A DNA stretch of 64,000 nucleotides from Arion vulgaris (GCA_020796225.1 CM036753.1:2480001-2544000); one strand, 5' to 3'; positions 1 to 34,440 are shown, counted from the stretch's first letter. The notes: a model not told the origin generated them from the sequence alone. Program-made: numbers and translations.

Positions 1-603
1 TGCTTGCATCAGTTCTCTGTTTAGATAATACATTTCTCAGACACTAGCTTAAACAGAAATCATGTACACAAAGCATATTATCATCTTCATTCACAGTTCA
101 AGTTTGGGAGGCTCTTTCTAACAATATATTTGAACTTGATATGGAGCATTCGAAGAAGTAACACAAAGATCATGCAATAACTCATGCTTCACACAAAGTC
201 AGGATCATAAAACACAAGCAAAGACCTTGCTTTGTTTCCTGTGGGCACATTGATAACAGATTTGTCTGACTAATGGAAGAAAGATCAATATGACTTGTTT
301 TAATGAAGCCTGTTGGAGACCAATCCCTGTCTGCTGGAAGGAAATTAACATTTTTATCTTCAACATACCTTGAGTGTTGAAAGAGAACTCTGACAAAGTA
401 CTCTTTGGAGTATAAGACTGCTAGTTCATGAAATTGTATCCTTCCTTACGGTAGTAAAGTATCATACAAGCTCTTCTGTCATTTGAACCAAAACAACCTA
501 CCCTGTTCAAATGTGTTGATAACAAATACATGACATTTATATTTTATGGAGGACAAATATTTGTATAGAACTTAGCACAGGTAAAAATGTTGTGTGCAAA
601 CAC

Positions 604-630
604 ATACTCTCTTTCTCTCTCTCTCTCTCT
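604..630. repeat. (CT)n microsatellite
   Basis: Roughly 13 CT dinucleotides with one interruption, inside an intron. Confidence 0.8.
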
Positions 631-760
631 TGTGTTTACATTGATAATCCTGAGTACTATCTGATAACAAGAATATCAAATTGTCCACCTTTTAGAATGT
701 CAGTTGTGTAATAGTATTGGATACTTTGTAAAGTGTGCACCAAGAATACTAAACAGTTGT

Positions 761-1005
761 AATAATAGGTGCACATGGTATGTAGACTTATTAATAATAG
801 GTGCACATGGTATGTAGATATAATACAGTATTTAGGTGTACATAGTTATATAATAGGCACATGTTAAAATAATATAGGTGCACATAGTGTCCATAAATAA
901 TAGGGGCACATGTATAAAAATAATAATAGGTGCACATATTGTGTATAAATAATAATGTGCACATGGTATTATAAATAATAATAGGTGCACATATTATGTA
1001 TAAAT
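761..1005. repeat. Degenerate minisatellite, core AATAATAGGTGCACAT
   Basis: About eight imperfect units of roughly 30 bp sharing the core AATAATAGGTGCACAT, with variable spacers such as GGTATGTAGA and ATTGTGTATAA. It ends about 55 bp before the acceptor of the exon at 1061. Confidence 0.8.
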
Positions 1006-1060
1006 ATCAGCATAAATCAAATTCATTGTTTCCAAATTGACAATTTCAAATTTGAATCAG

Positions 1061-23112
<22,052 letters not shown>

Positions 23113-23619
23113 AATTTCTTGAATTGACAGTGAAAATGATGATTTGTGAATTTCCTGATGGCCTTCCATGTTTTATTTTTCTAATTTTTAATTCTACAAA
23201 TATGTGAAATCTGTTACATTATTGGGTGTATGCTACTCTTAATTGAGTATCTGAAACATTTCAGACATATAATATTTCTTTGATATACGTTTGATAAACC
23301 TCTTTAATTTATTATTTGATTTTGTAATACTTCATAATAGGAATTCTATTTTCTTGTTGTTATTGTTTAAGCTTGAACAGATAAAGGGCAACACAATACT
23401 TAGTTTTTTAAACAGGACAAGAAATTTCCATCATTATTTTACCCACCTGTTTTTTTCTAAATGCTGTTTGTTGTGATGTTGAATAGTCATGACATTTCCT
23501 GATATCTTCATCGTGTTTATCACATGCTTATATTTTGAAGTTAAAACCTTGAGAAAAAATCCCATTTTTGTATAGCTTTAGTTGTGGTTAAAGTGAATGC
23601 TGAACACATGAACTATCAG

Positions 23620-23872
23620 ATTCTTCTTCTTCAAACACTCCATATCGATCACGTTAACCAGTCTTTGTGATTTGTATGTGGTCTGAGCTAAGAGTGATTG
23701 TACGCTGTGCCAGTTATCCGCCTACAAGTAGACCAGCTCATCCGATTTCTGTGATGCTTTTTATTTACTAGGGCAGCTTTCCTAGACCCCTAACTCAGTC
23801 GCTGCGTATGACATGCCTTGTAGATCGCAGTGTTACTATTCTTTGCTTCCCTTGCAGACCCCAACAATACAG
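23620..23872 (-). repeat. SINE-like element, subfamily B
   Basis: Reverse complement shares GCGACTGAGTTAGGGGTCTA, TAGTAAATAAAAAGCATCAC, TCTACTTGTAGGCGGATAAC and ACAAAGACTGGTTAACG with the copies at 48,225 and 54,685. It ends in GAAGAAGAAG at 23,622-23,632. Lies in the probable 3' flank of the myosin gene. Confidence 0.8.
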
Positions 23873-24084
23873 GCAAACTATGAAATTGATACACCAAAGT
23901 GGAGAAGGAATTAGTGTACACCTTTTTCTGACCCTGTATGCACAAGGTAATCCATAATTTACAATACATTTTGATGAATTATATCACTTTATAAATATCT
24001 TATTATATTGCTGCCTGGGCAAAATTCATCAGAGAAAAAAAAAGTCCTACAAAATATATTTACCATCTTCTATATTACATCTGT

Positions 24085-24240
24085 GAACCCTTGCGGTTCT
24101 ACGTAGTTTAGTTTGTGCACTTCGCTAGCTCGTGCACTTCCAGCTGAGAATCTTCCTGTGTAAGAAAAATATCGGAGCACAGATGGTTACTCACCGAAGT
24201 GCAATGATGATGGTCTCATCAATCAATCAAATCGTGTGTG
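24085..24240 (+). repeat. Dispersed repeat with ATCA-type tail
   Basis: AAATATCGGAGCACAGATGG and CACCGAAGTGCAATGATGAT ending TCATCAATCAATCAAA; same 3' end as at 11,783-11,852 and inverted at 17,276-17,345. Confidence 0.6.
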
Positions 24241-24489
24241 TCAAAAAGTATGTATTCTGTCAATCAATATTGTATTGTACTCAATAAATGTCATGTCCTT
24301 ATTCATCTAAATTATGTTGAAAGTTGTGATTCTATGAACAAACTCTCACTATATAACGTGTTATAGAAAAGGTGACTCAAATGTCACATCTCAGATTTTG
24401 TTTTGAATTTTTGCTTTTCATACACAGTTTGCAAATTTGCTGTTTGTTTGGTTACTTAACCTGTTAGTCTTATAAATATATAATTATAT

Positions 24490-24760
24490 TACTCATAGTG
24501 TTATATGCTACATAGGACCTGCAAGTAATTTCTCCAAACCAATCTATCCTGGGCGACTCATTCAATCTCTTCTATGGAATGAGTTTGATATTTCTCACCT
24601 CTCAGTAAAGTTTCTTTCAGGTTTTGCCTAGGGCTTCCTTGCTTTCTTGAACCCTTAACCTCCCACTTCAATGCCTACTTTGTGATCCTTTGATAATTTC
24701 TTCTCAGAGTATGCCCAACATATCTCCATCTTCGCTTTCTTATAAAATGTTAAAAATTCA
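24490..24760 (-). mobile_element. LINE fragment, same family as 18,140-18,440
   Basis: CCTGCAAGTAATTTCTCCAA, GAGTTTGATATTTCTCACCT and GCCCAACATATCTCCATCTT repeat the 18,155-18,365 text with scattered differences and a small insertion. No intact frame. Confidence 0.6.
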
Positions 24761-25525
24761 CTGGTATTGTGTCCTAACTTGCAAGTTTCTGTAGCTATAA
24801 ATATTATTTGGGCTGAAGCAGCTGGCATCATACACAAATCCTCCTCCTTTCTCAACAAGGCTTGGAATCGGCAACAGTCTACTTTTATATATAAATATCT
24901 GGTCATTTTTAGTTTCTGTTTACGCTTGTTTTAAATATATCTGGCCATAAAATGAGAGATAGAAAAGTTAATGAAATTGGAAATCTGCAAAACCAGGATG
25001 AAACTTTTGTTTATAACGAAATAGTCTTTATCTTTGTCGGGACATACACTAATGAAAATAATCAATGAAAGTGAAGCTATAAGAACGATAGTTGAAGTAG
25101 TTTTATCATGCTTGTACTAGTATATAACTGCTTTCTACTGAATTCTGTTGTTATAACATTTGAACATTCAGTTTGACAGCAGTAACTTTGTGTACCTCAC
25201 TTGAAATATGTTTGCATGTTTTTAATGAAAGATTACCAAAACATGTAACAGTAAGTACAGCAGGAAGTTACCTAAGTTACAACTTGTGATATATTGTTTT
25301 GTTACATTGATTATTTGATTTTTACATTTGTCCTCATTCCTTGATAACAGCTTTGTTGATTGTACTGTCAATGTTTACTGTTGCTGTTCTGTGTATAACT
25401 GCTATACATTCTGTTTTGTTTATCATATACTCCATTAGTTAGTAGTTTGACTGTAGTGTACTTTATATTGGTTGCTTATGGTGTTATTAAACACCTGACC
25501 CCTGGTGATTGTTTACAACTTGTGA
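24761..25525. other. Intergenic AT-rich sequence, nothing recognised
   Basis: No exon, RNA or repeat recognised. Confidence 0.5.
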
Positions 25526-25624
25526 TAGTGTCATATCCTGTGTATCCTAAGGTGAAGGACAAATTACAAGATATCAGTGTCATATCCTGTGTATCCTAAG
25601 GTGAAGGACAAATTACAAGATATG
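25526..25624. repeat. Tandem duplication, 47-bp unit, 2 copies
   Basis: AGTGTCATATCCTGTGTATC to GACAAATTACAAGATAT occurs twice head to tail, almost identical. Confidence 0.9.
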
Positions 25625-25789
25625 TACTAGCTTTATTTAGGACTTTTCTAATGTACTGAGATAAAATGGACTAATATAGTCAATGTTTTATGTTTGGATT
25701 GTTCATATTCATTTGAAAATATTGATTTTAAAAGTGCTATCTTATAGTACTTGTTACTTCATCTCTTCATTACCATATATGTATTCAAT

Positions 25790-25863
25790 CTGAGTACTAT
25801 TTTGTTGGGACAATCTGAGTACTATTTTGTTGGGACAATCTGAGTACTATTTTGTTGGGACAC
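25790..25863. repeat. 25-bp tandem repeat, 3 copies
   Basis: Unit CAATCTGAGTACTATTTTGT plus TGGGA, three nearly identical copies. Confidence 0.92.
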
Positions 25864-26044
25864 TAGAATTCTTGTCACGTACGGTTGTTTTTGTTTGCAG
25901 TTGGAATCACATAAAATAATTGTCATTAAATAATTGACTTGTTTAAAGATAATTATGTGACAAATACAACAATTTTAGCGATAAATATAACAATAAAAAC
26001 ATCAGACAAAACAGGGAGGAAAAGTAAACAAGAATGTCGCTTGA

Positions 26045-26212
26045 AACTTCTTCAGTGATCTATAGTAATGCGCTTAGTTTACTCTGGACCACAAAATGTG
26101 CAGTCAGTTTCAGGTCTGTCAGGTTTCCTTCTTCAGTGGTCTCTGGTCATGCGCTTAGTTTACTGTGGATCACAAACTGTGCAGTCAGCTTCAGGTCTGT
26201 CAGGTTTCCCCA
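26045..26212. repeat. Tandem duplication, about 85-bp unit, 2 copies
   Basis: ATGCGCTTAGTTTACT, CACAAA(A/C)TGTGCAGTCAG and TTCAGGTCTGTCAGGTTTCC occur twice, about 84 bp apart. Confidence 0.85.
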
Positions 26213-26845
26213 AAGCTTAGTTTTTAATGAAACCAGCTTGAAACTGAACCAGTGAATTCTTGATTTAATCTCTGAATAAAACTGTGAGGAATGTGGCCAT
26301 TTTGTTTTTCAAGACTGCAGGTAGATGGTTTTATTTCCCTTCAATATAATAACTTTTGATATCTCTATATTTTCTTTCATTCGATGTGAACCAAAGAGAT
26401 TTACAGCTTTCCCTGTTTTTAAGCTCCTTTTTTCTCAAGCTATGTAAATATACTAGGTTTCATTATTATATTGCAAAATATTCAAGAAGAGTTTATTTCA
26501 CACAATCTTGTGTTAAGGAAGATAATATGTCATGCTTTTTTTTGTTAGTATTTAATAAGTATAGAATACATAAAACTAGAGAAGTTATTGGCGAAAGTGC
26601 ATGTTTCAAACATAGTTATCAGTCAAATGGTTGAAAAATATACGCATAGAATATCAATATATTCTTTCTACTTGTAATGTTTGGGTCACTTTTACCATAC
26701 TTTTGTTGTATGGTTACATTTCTTGTTGTTCATTTATGCACATCTTATAACGATGTGCATATCTTTTGACAATTTGCATAATTATCTCACTGGCTTCTTT
26801 GCTTGCATATCATCAATTGATTCATTATATATATGGCCCTTTTCA
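26213..26845. other. Intergenic AT-rich sequence, nothing recognised
   Basis: Short open frames on the plus strand rich in Phe, Leu and Tyr look like AT-driven noise. Confidence 0.4.
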
Positions 26846-26849
26846 TCTT

Positions 26850-28720
26850 TACAGACGGTCAGTAGGCAAGTGTTTTACTGTGACAACTTCTGAGTTTTCG
26901 CTTTTCTCTCTTGTCGTTCAGCTCGTACATAAGTCTCTTCTCAAAAGACTCTGCCCTTCCGTAATTTGGCTTTCCACACAACTCTGTCATCAGCTAGTCC
27001 CTCCCATGTGCTGGGATCTATAGCAAAGTTTTTCATTGAGGTTTTGCAGACATCTTTATATCTGAGCAGTGGTCTGCCCTGGTGCCTCTTCCTCCGAAAG
27101 TTCACAGAACAACATTTGTTTTGGTATGCGATAAGTTTCCATTCTTCTCACATGTCCCAACCATCTTAGTCGTCTACTGCTGAGCATGCCCATGATGGAA
27201 GGCAGATTTGCACGTTGTAGTACTTCAGAGTTGGTTATCTTGTCGTACCACCTGATGTTCATAATCTTGCGGAGACATCGAAGGTGAAAGATGTTAAGTC
27301 TCCTCTCGTGTCTTGAGTAGGCTGTCCATGTTTCTGAGCCATATAGTAAAGAACTAATTACACAGGCTCGATATATTTGAGTTTTCGTCTGCAATGTCAA
27401 TTTTTGTTGTCCCACGCTCGCTTTGATAGTATGTCGAATGTAGTAGCCGCACTCCTATACGAGCGTTGATTTCTTCATCAAGAGAAAGGCTGGCAGTGAC
27501 CGTGGACCCAAGATAGCAGAATTTTTGCACTGGTGTTAGATGGTTACCATTTAAAGTGATATTTGATGTCTTACCTCCCTGACATAATACAACTGTTTTG
27601 GAGACACTTATTGTCAGAGAAAAGAGGTCGCATGCCTTTGACAAATTATTAATTAGACATTGCAGTGTAGTCTCACTGTGGGCGACTAAGGCAGCATCGT
27701 CAGCGAAAGGAGGTCCTTGAGAAGTATTTCCGTTGTTTTTGTCTTGGCTCTTAAGCGAGCCAAGTTAAACAGTGAACCATCAGATCTAGTGCGGATGAAA
27801 ACATCACCATCAGCGCCCCTAAGGCGTGGTTCAAAGGACTGCGAAGAAGATACCAAAGAGAGTGGGGGCAAGGACACAGCCCTGCTTGACTCCACTCTTA
27901 ACCTCAAAACTATCAGATGTGCTGCATCGAACTGTATGCTGGCTTTCATGCCCTCATGGAAGGAAACAATCAATTGGAGCAACTTTGGGGGACAACCAAT
28001 ATACTTCAATATTTTATAAAGACTTGGCCTGCTGACTGTGTCAAATGCCTTAGTCAGATCCACGAAAGCAATACATAGAGGCTTGCTCTGCTCTCTGCAC
28101 TTCTCTTGTAGCTGTCGAAGGGTAAATATCATGTCAGTTGTTGACCGTCTAGCTCTGAATCCACATTGTGACTCTGGAAGAACACGCTCCGCCAGTTTCT
28201 GTAGTCGTTTTGAAAGGACTAGTGCAAAAGCTTTGCCTGTTACGCTTAGAAGGGAGATGCCTCTGTAGTTGTTACAATCCCCTTATCCCCTTTGTTTTTA
28301 TAGAGTGTCACTATCTTTGCATCCTCATGTCCTGAGGAAGTGTTCCCTCTCTCAGCACTGAATAAGGAGATTGTAGAGGTGGGGCAGCAGGACATCCCTA
28401 TTGTATTTGAGGACTTCTGCAGGAATGTTGTCTAGTCCTGATGCCTTGCCATTTGAAAGTTTGTTGATTGCTTCGGAAAGTTCCTGCTCCGTGGGTTCGG
28501 TATCCAGCTCGGTTTGGTCATGATGTTTCGGTATGATCTGATCGAGGACTGGGTGTGCTGGTTTCTCCACAGAGTAAAGATTGGAATAGTGTTCCACCCA
28601 TCTTTCGAGCTGTTTGGTCATATCTGTTATTGGCTCACCTGTTTCTGATCTTAGTGGTGCAATTTTTGTTATGTTTGGTCCCAGAGCTACTCTGATATTT
28701 TCGTACATTGCCTTGATTCA
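26850..28720 (-). mobile_element. Non-LTR retrotransposon (RTE/craniata-like), 5'-truncated, with reverse transcriptase
   Basis: LINE reverse transcriptase copies element RNA at a nicked target. On the minus strand from 28,708: ITDMTKQLERWVEHYSNLYS, EAINKLSNGKASGLDNIPAE (fingers), then LCIAFVDLTKAFDTVSRPSL (motif A, catalytic D), the QGC(V)LAPTLF region in a shifted frame, LLFADDAA-like text disrupted by a 1-base loss near 27,705, KFCYLGSTVTASLSLDEEIN, SLLYGSETWTAYSRHERRLN, and LSSRRLRWLGHVRRMETYRI. The apurinic endonuclease is missing and at least four shifts occur. A close relative lies at 50,970-51,600. No CDS is active. Confidence 0.92.
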
Positions 28721-29460
28721 TTAAGGTCACCAAATATTCTAGAATATGCAATATATGTTGTTTACATGTTTCTTACAACCTCATTGTACAATTCATGCTT
28801 TTGCTACGTAAACATCCAAGTTTTGATGATTTGCCAATATAATTGATGATATATTTTTCAAATATTTAAGCTCTGCATCTGTTATGATCTGCCAATATAA
28901 TTTATGATCTAATTTTCTTAAACATAAGATGCCACAACATATTCTTTATTCTGCCAATATAATTTATGATCTAATTTTCTGACACTTCAGTTTGCATTTT
29001 AAACATTGATGATCTTTGCTATTTTGTCTGATTTTTTTCATAATTTTGTTTAGAACATTGAGATTCATTTAATTTATAACTGGTTATATTATACAATCAG
29101 GGAAGTGTTTTTTGTTATAAATAAACTATTTCCTGTTTGATAAATAGTAGTTCTTCATTGAGCTGTCTGCATTAATTATTTCCCTTGTCAGCCAAGGAAA
29201 AAGTGCTTAATTTGTGTCTGCCTCTCATGATGTTCTTTTTGTAAAACTCTGATCTGTTATAGTTTTGGTAATATCTCTCAACTAGTCGTCACTGTATCAG
29301 TGTAATCATACTGACCCCCCCACCCAACTAATGATAAATATAACAGTTTAACACAAAGTGACAAACAGTATCAAGATATTACTCAGAACTGTAGATTCTA
29401 CTTAATGCAAGAGCAAAGAATTCAATTTTTAAAAATGTTTGAAGACTGTTTGACATTCTA
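28721..29460. other. AT-rich intergenic sequence with a spaced repeat
   Basis: TGCCAATATAATT(T/G)ATGATCT or ATGATAT followed by AATTTTC occurs three times at about 28,832, 28,891 and 28,951, roughly 60 bp apart, a weak tandem array. Nothing else recognised. Confidence 0.55.
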
Positions 29461-29462
29461 AG

Positions 29463-29640
29463 ATGAAAGTGGCCACTTGATCGTGACCAAAGGGTGGGAG
29501 CTTTCGTAGAACCAATAGGCAACTAATTAAATTACAAGTTCTGAACAGCTCTCATTAGAAAAAATGACAATGCTCAGAGTTTGTTTTACATCTTTCAAAT
29601 GTACATAGGCCCACCCGCTGCGGTACCAACAGGTAAGGGC
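29463..29640 (+). repeat. Dispersed noncoding element, copy 1
   Basis: GTGGCCACTTGATCGTGACC, CGTAGAACCAATAGGCAACT, GAACAGCTCTCATTAGAAAA and GACAATGCTCAGAGT match, in inverted orientation, 36,000-36,160. About 170 bp, no coding capacity. Confidence 0.7.
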
Positions 29641-30300
29641 CCCACATTTATTTGTTAAAAGTTTGTAATGTTGCAGTAATATAAACTTCAAGGGGTTGTA
29701 ACCATATAAATCATCACAAGATACCACCTTCCTATATTGATGACCTTGCATGTACTTCTACATTTAATCTTCTTGCTAGTTTGTTTTGATATATTTTTGT
29801 TGTCACCATCTGGCTACTTTTACAAGCACATATCATAGATTGCTTGGCCAGTGAATAATCATGAGATACCTATTACTATCTGGAATCTTGTCGAAAAATT
29901 GTTTTCTAATGCATATTTATGTCAATGAATTCTTGTGTGATATTTATATACCATTGAAATCCTTTGTATCCAGCTTATATATTTGCTTATATATGTATCA
30001 ATATATATTTATCTATCTATCTAGTGTTGTTTACAATAAATATATTGTACATATCAAAGTTATCATTTATGATCTGATATGTGATGATTGCATTCGTAAT
30101 GTTTTATTTATTCTTTCTTTAATAACAATTTCATTCTGTTCTCTGTGCTTATATTCGGAAACATTTTGTTTGTTAAATACCTCCATGTCATTGTGAGTAA
30201 ATCTAAACAATTCTAAGATCATATTGTTTCTGCCAATTGTGTGATGAATTAATCTGATTGTAGTTTGACATATTGTGAAGTTAAGGTTGAAATATGAGAT
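29641..30300. other. Intergenic AT-rich sequence, nothing recognised
   Basis: Contains a short (ATCT) run at about 30,009-30,024 and otherwise no recognised feature. Confidence 0.4.
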
Positions 30301-30545
30301 GGTTCCGGTCACTTCTGTCAAATGGAGGATGATTGATTACTGTGGTGAGAATAGGAGACTAAGTGTAAAGGATCTAGACTCGAGACAGACTCAGTGTGAC
30401 GGGAGGACACCATTGAAGAGTCTGAAGGTCTGTGGGTTAGACTGGAACCATACTAGAAGTGAGACAGCTGATAGAATCATTGGTATATTCCCGAATGACC
30501 TCTAAACCCTCCTACCCCTCTCCCACCCAGGGTAGAGGCGGACCT
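30300..30545 (+). other. Less AT-rich stretch with a short open frame, unidentified
   Basis: A plus-strand frame reads VKDLDSRQTQCDGRTPLKSL, KVCGLDWNHTRSETADRIIG, ending at a stop and followed by CCTCCTACCCCTCTCCCACC. Composition differs from its surroundings. It could be retroelement-derived or an exon remnant; no family recognised. Confidence 0.3.
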
Positions 30546-30849
30546 ATCAAGTTATTATGTTGTGAAACTGTCTCTAAATCAATCTATAAGCTTTAATTTT
30601 CTACCTTGTATGTAGCATCACATGTTGAAATAGCAGAGTAACATAATACTTGGACATTTCAAATAAGTAACAGCCCTCGACTTTAGAGAGAAGGAAAAGA
30701 AACTAAGAAATGATTGTAATGTCAAAATGTTGACAAGTGCTAAACTATTATATTATATTCCCCATAATAACAATCTTGGACACATGTTTATAAATGATGA
30801 CATGTGGGAAAAAGAGCTTGGCACAATCTTGGAGCATGTTGGTGGTCCA

Positions 30850-31032
30850 TTTAACAGATGCATACACATCCAGTTGGTAAAGACCAGTTAGTACATCGGT
30901 TGGTGCGGTAGGACAAGTACATCCAGTTGGTAGACAAGGGTAGATCAGTTGGTAGACAAGTACATCCAGTTGGTAACAAGTACATCCAGTTGTAGACAAG
31001 TACATCCGTTGGTAACAAGTACATCCGGTTTG
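30850..31032. repeat. Degenerate repeat around ACAAGTACATCCAGTTGGTA
   Basis: About eight irregular copies of ACAAGTACATCCAGTTGGTA and shortened forms. Unit length varies between 18 and 30 bp. Confidence 0.75.
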
Positions 31033-31054
31033 GGATAGAGCAAGTATGCAAATC

Positions 31055-31240
31055 CAGTGATATGAGCAAGTTACTAACATCAAAACAAATCACAAATAAG
31101 CTAAAGATGAAAATCATCATGCGCTATATTTACTCGATATTAAAGTATAGCTCAGAGACATGGACAATGAACAAGGATTTGGAAGAAAATTCATGACTAT
31201 GAGATTGGAATATCCTGAAGAATATGCCATATTTCAAGGA
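31055..31240 (+). mobile_element. LINE reverse-transcriptase fragment
   Basis: A plus-strand frame reads SKQITNKLKMKIIMRYIYSI, LKYSSETWTMNKDLEE, equivalent to the 'LYG(S/C)ETWT' segment late in LINE reverse transcriptases. Very short remnant. Confidence 0.65.
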
Positions 31241-31370
31241 AAGAAAAGTTAGTGCGAAACATGTGAAAATAAATTAAAGTAGTTTTACAAATTACAAAAA
31301 CGAGGTACAGATGATGGGTCCAACAGACAAATATGAATATCTGTTTATAGGACTGATCATCTGTAGTTCA

Positions 31371-31482
31371 TTTGTCTTGTATCCTACGCTTGATAAAGGT
31401 CTTGTATCCTTCGCTTGATAAAGGTCTTGTATCCTTCGCTTGATAAAGGTCTTGTATCCTTCGCTTGATAAAGGTCTTGTAG
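31371..31482. repeat. 25-bp tandem repeat, 4 copies
   Basis: Unit GTCTTGTATCCTTCGCTTGA plus TAAAG. Confidence 0.93.
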
Positions 31483-31539
31483 TCTAAATGTTGAATGTAT
31501 TTTATTTTTGTACTTTGTTCAGCTACATTACTTTGTTTT

Positions 31540-32170
31540 TACATCTTTTTTTCTTTGGTACATAGTTTTATTGTAGTCTTTTCTTTGGTACATAGTTTTA
31601 TTGTAGTCTTTTCTTTGGTACAAAAGGCTCTTCTTATTGTAATCTTTCCTTTGGTACATAGTTTTATTGTAATCTTTCCTTTGGTACATAGTTTTATTGT
31701 AATCTTTCCTTTGGTACATAGTTTTATTGTAGTATTTCCTTTGGTACATAGTTTTATTGTAGTCTTTCCTTTGGTACATAGTTTTATTGTAGTCTTTCCT
31801 TTGGTACATAGTTTTATTGTAGTCTTTCCTTTTTTGACGTACATAGCTCTTTCATGTTTATGTTCTTTCCTTTGGTACATAGTTTTATTGTAGTCTTTCC
31901 TTTGGTACATAGTTTTATTGTAATCTTTCCTTTGGTACATAGTTTTATTGAGTCTTTCCTTTGTAAGTTTTATTTAATCTTCTGTACATAGTTTTATTGT
32001 AGTCTTTCCTTTAGTACATAGTTTTATTGTATGTACATTTTTTTCTTCTGGTACATAGTTTTATTGTAGTCTTTCTTTGGTACATAGTTTTATTGTAATC
32101 TTTCCTTTGTACATAGTTTTATTGTATCTTTCCTTTGTACATAGTAAATTAAGAATTTTCCTTGGATGAA
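31540..32170. repeat. 30-bp minisatellite, about 20 copies, right part degraded
   Basis: Unit TCCTTTGGTACATAGTTTTA then TTGTAGTCTT. Units up to about 31,940 are near-perfect apart from two inserts (31,622 and 31,830). After that units lose single bases at random. The 30-bp unit leaves long open frames on both strands, which I regard as incidental. Confidence 0.93.
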
Positions 32171-33240
32171 GAAGTTATGTGGTAGTCTCTTCTTTGACAC
32201 ATAAGTTTATTGAATCTTTCACTTTGTTAAGTGCATTGAAGTCTTCCTGTGAGTAGACAGTTATGTGTCTCTTCCAATTGGCTGCATAGTGCTAAATGAA
32301 GACATGACGCTTTGGTAATAGTTTTATTGTAGTACTTTCCTTTTGAATATAATTTATATAATGATCTTTTTCTAAAGATAAAAATTATATTTATTGTAGT
32401 TCTTTCATGTATCAAAACAGAAGAGAAACATTTTAGTGTTTTACAAAACTAGGAATGAAGAGAGAATAATTGAGGAATTCTGTAATTTTGTATGGTACAT
32501 GACATTGATCAAATGACTTGTTACAATGTTGCAAAGGTGTGAACAACAGGGGACTAGAGAACTAGTTAGAAAATCAATGATATGCACAAATTGCAGTCTG
32601 CTAAAGTGCACAGAAAACATTGATGATGTTGAGTCATATTTCTGCCACCTAATGGAAGATGACTTGTCTCATGAATATAAATTTAGATAATAAAACCAAT
32701 CATTGTTAACATAAATGAATAATTTATATTCCATCAAATTCATTTCTGTGCTATTTTCCTTGCAACACCAGTATATTTTTGTCAGTTGAGCTAAACTATT
32801 CTTTGTAGTGTTCTATAATTTTCTTTGTGCAGAATTGGTGTTTTATTAGTTTGAAATTGACTTCTGTGACATGTGTGTTGAAATTAGCGATCATGACTTG
32901 AAATTGTTGATAGTGTGTTAAACGGTGAACTATGAAAATATTTTATGCAACATAACTGCGTGATACCTTGTTTGTTCTATAAAAAATGACATGAAATACA
33001 TTTTTGATAGTGTTGATGTCTGTACAATGAATAAATGATGACATGAGTCCTAGCACAACTGTTGATGATGAACATGTCTATTGTTAAAAAATGAATAAAT
33101 ATTGATGATTCATGCAAACTTGACTTTTCTTGTGCCTTTCCTCCTGCAAATTCATAATATTATTATGTAATACCTTGAAAGTATAAACTTTGTTTGTAAT
33201 ACTAAATAACATATTGCAATCTTTGCACCATAATTAGTAG
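31930..33240. other. Low-quality-looking block between two arrays
   Basis: The 30-bp array on the left and the 67-69-bp array on the right both dissolve into versions with scattered small indels toward this block, with less repetitive sequence between (32,420-32,850). The pattern resembles uncorrected long-read sequence rather than normal mutation. See the separate finding. Confidence 0.5.
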
Positions 33241-33512
33241 TTTATTAGTTCTCTGAAATATGAATAAATATTGACATGTATGTTGAAATTGCGATCATAG
33301 CACTTGCATTGTTGATACGTGTTGTGTACTGTGAAATATGAATAAATATTGAACTGTATGTCACACATACACTTGCATTGTTGATACGTGTTGTGTACTG
33401 TGAAATATGAATAAATATTGAACTGTATGTCACACACACTTGCATTGTTGATACGTGTTGTGTACTGTGAAATATGAATAAATATTGAACTGTATGTCAC
33501 ACATACACACTT
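32855..33512. repeat. 67-69-bp minisatellite, 3 clean copies plus degraded copies on the left
   Basis: Clean units run from 33,300: CACTTGCATTGTTGATACGT, GTTGTGTACTGTGAAATATG, AATAAATATTGAACTGTATG, TCACACA. Left of 33,240, phrases such as TGACTTGAAATTGTTGATAG and TGTACAATGAATAAATGATG look like damaged copies. Confidence 0.85.
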
Positions 33513-33985
33513 GTTATTGTCTTATCTATCACAAGTGATGAAGGGGAACACTATGTTCTTCCTGTAGATACAAGCATATGCTCCAGTCAAGTCAATCTAT
33601 GGGAGAATAGATGATAGGCATGGAAACCTCTTAGATTGTGTGGGCAAGGAATGTTTTACAATTTTTTAATATTGTATTACTTTTTTCTACTTTTCTCCTA
33701 TTCAGTCTCTACAGTTCTGGATGTCTTACAATCCACTGACCTGTCACGAAGCAATGTTCACCAAGTTGTTTGGTCTTGTTAAGCAGTTGGTCTTGTTTGG
33801 TCGATATGTGGGAGCCTGCATGCCAGCTGAACCTTGTCTGCATCATGACCAATCCCCTTTAACCGATTTCCACTACTGATGCTGAGCAACTCGTGCAAAG
33901 GATGATCCTTTTTAGCACTTATTTTGTCATCTTATTATGTGTTGTCTCTTTTGGCAGCTGATGATCTGACATGCAAACTACATAA
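33513..33985. other. Intergenic sequence, possible element debris
   Basis: A plus-strand frame from about 33,704 (SLQFWMSYNPLTCHEAMFTK) stays open for nearly 60 codons but has no recognised content. Preceded by CTCCTATTCAG, which would serve as a splice acceptor. I cannot decide between an exon and repeat debris. Confidence 0.25.
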
Positions 33986-33989
33986 CCTC

Positions 33990-34440
33990 AGTAGCAAGTC
34001 TTTGACTACATCAAGATCGTGTAAATATTAGGGAGACCAGCTTTGTCAAAGACTATGGTATCTGGGATCTTATCTTACCATCTGATGTTCATCATTTTCT
34101 TAATCAAATCGTGTGGAAATAGTTACGATCCTTGGCATACACAATCCGTGAGTCACATGAACTTTGCGGTATAGAAGCACAACAGCTCTGTACACCTTCA
34201 GCTTTTCATGTAAACTAATGTTACTTCTGCACCATACATTAGTGTCCAGTGTGCCAAATGTGCTGCTAGCCTTGGAGGTCCTGACATTTATTCTATCATC
34301 AAGAGTGACATTTTGGGAAAGTCTGTTTCCAAGATATGTAAATCTGTCCACTGACAATTTACTGTTATGTTTAGTTTCATATAGATTTTGCCAGGAGCTG
34401 GTTGGTACATTACATCAGTTACAATCACATTGATAGTAAT
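33990..34440 (-). mobile_element. LINE reverse-transcriptase fragment
   Basis: Minus strand reads VDRFTYLGNRLSQNVTLDDR, INVRTSKASSTFGTLDTNVW and HEKLKVYRAVVL, equivalent to the (F)TYLGS...I..RI.KAS.AFG.L segment of RTE-like elements; related remnants lie at 42,400 and 55,700. Confidence 0.82.

Larger units (their letters stand above)
1..1060. other. Intron sequence upstream of the first visible myosin exon
   Basis: AT-rich noncoding sequence. It contains a short (CT)n tract at about 604-630 and a degenerate array at 761-1005. No coding exon is recognisable. It is presumably intron because the exon at 1061 starts in mid-protein behind an AG acceptor. Confidence 0.6.

Noticed and set aside
31495..31940. 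Frames of about 130 codons on both strands
   Set aside because: By-products of a 30-bp repeat unit without stops.
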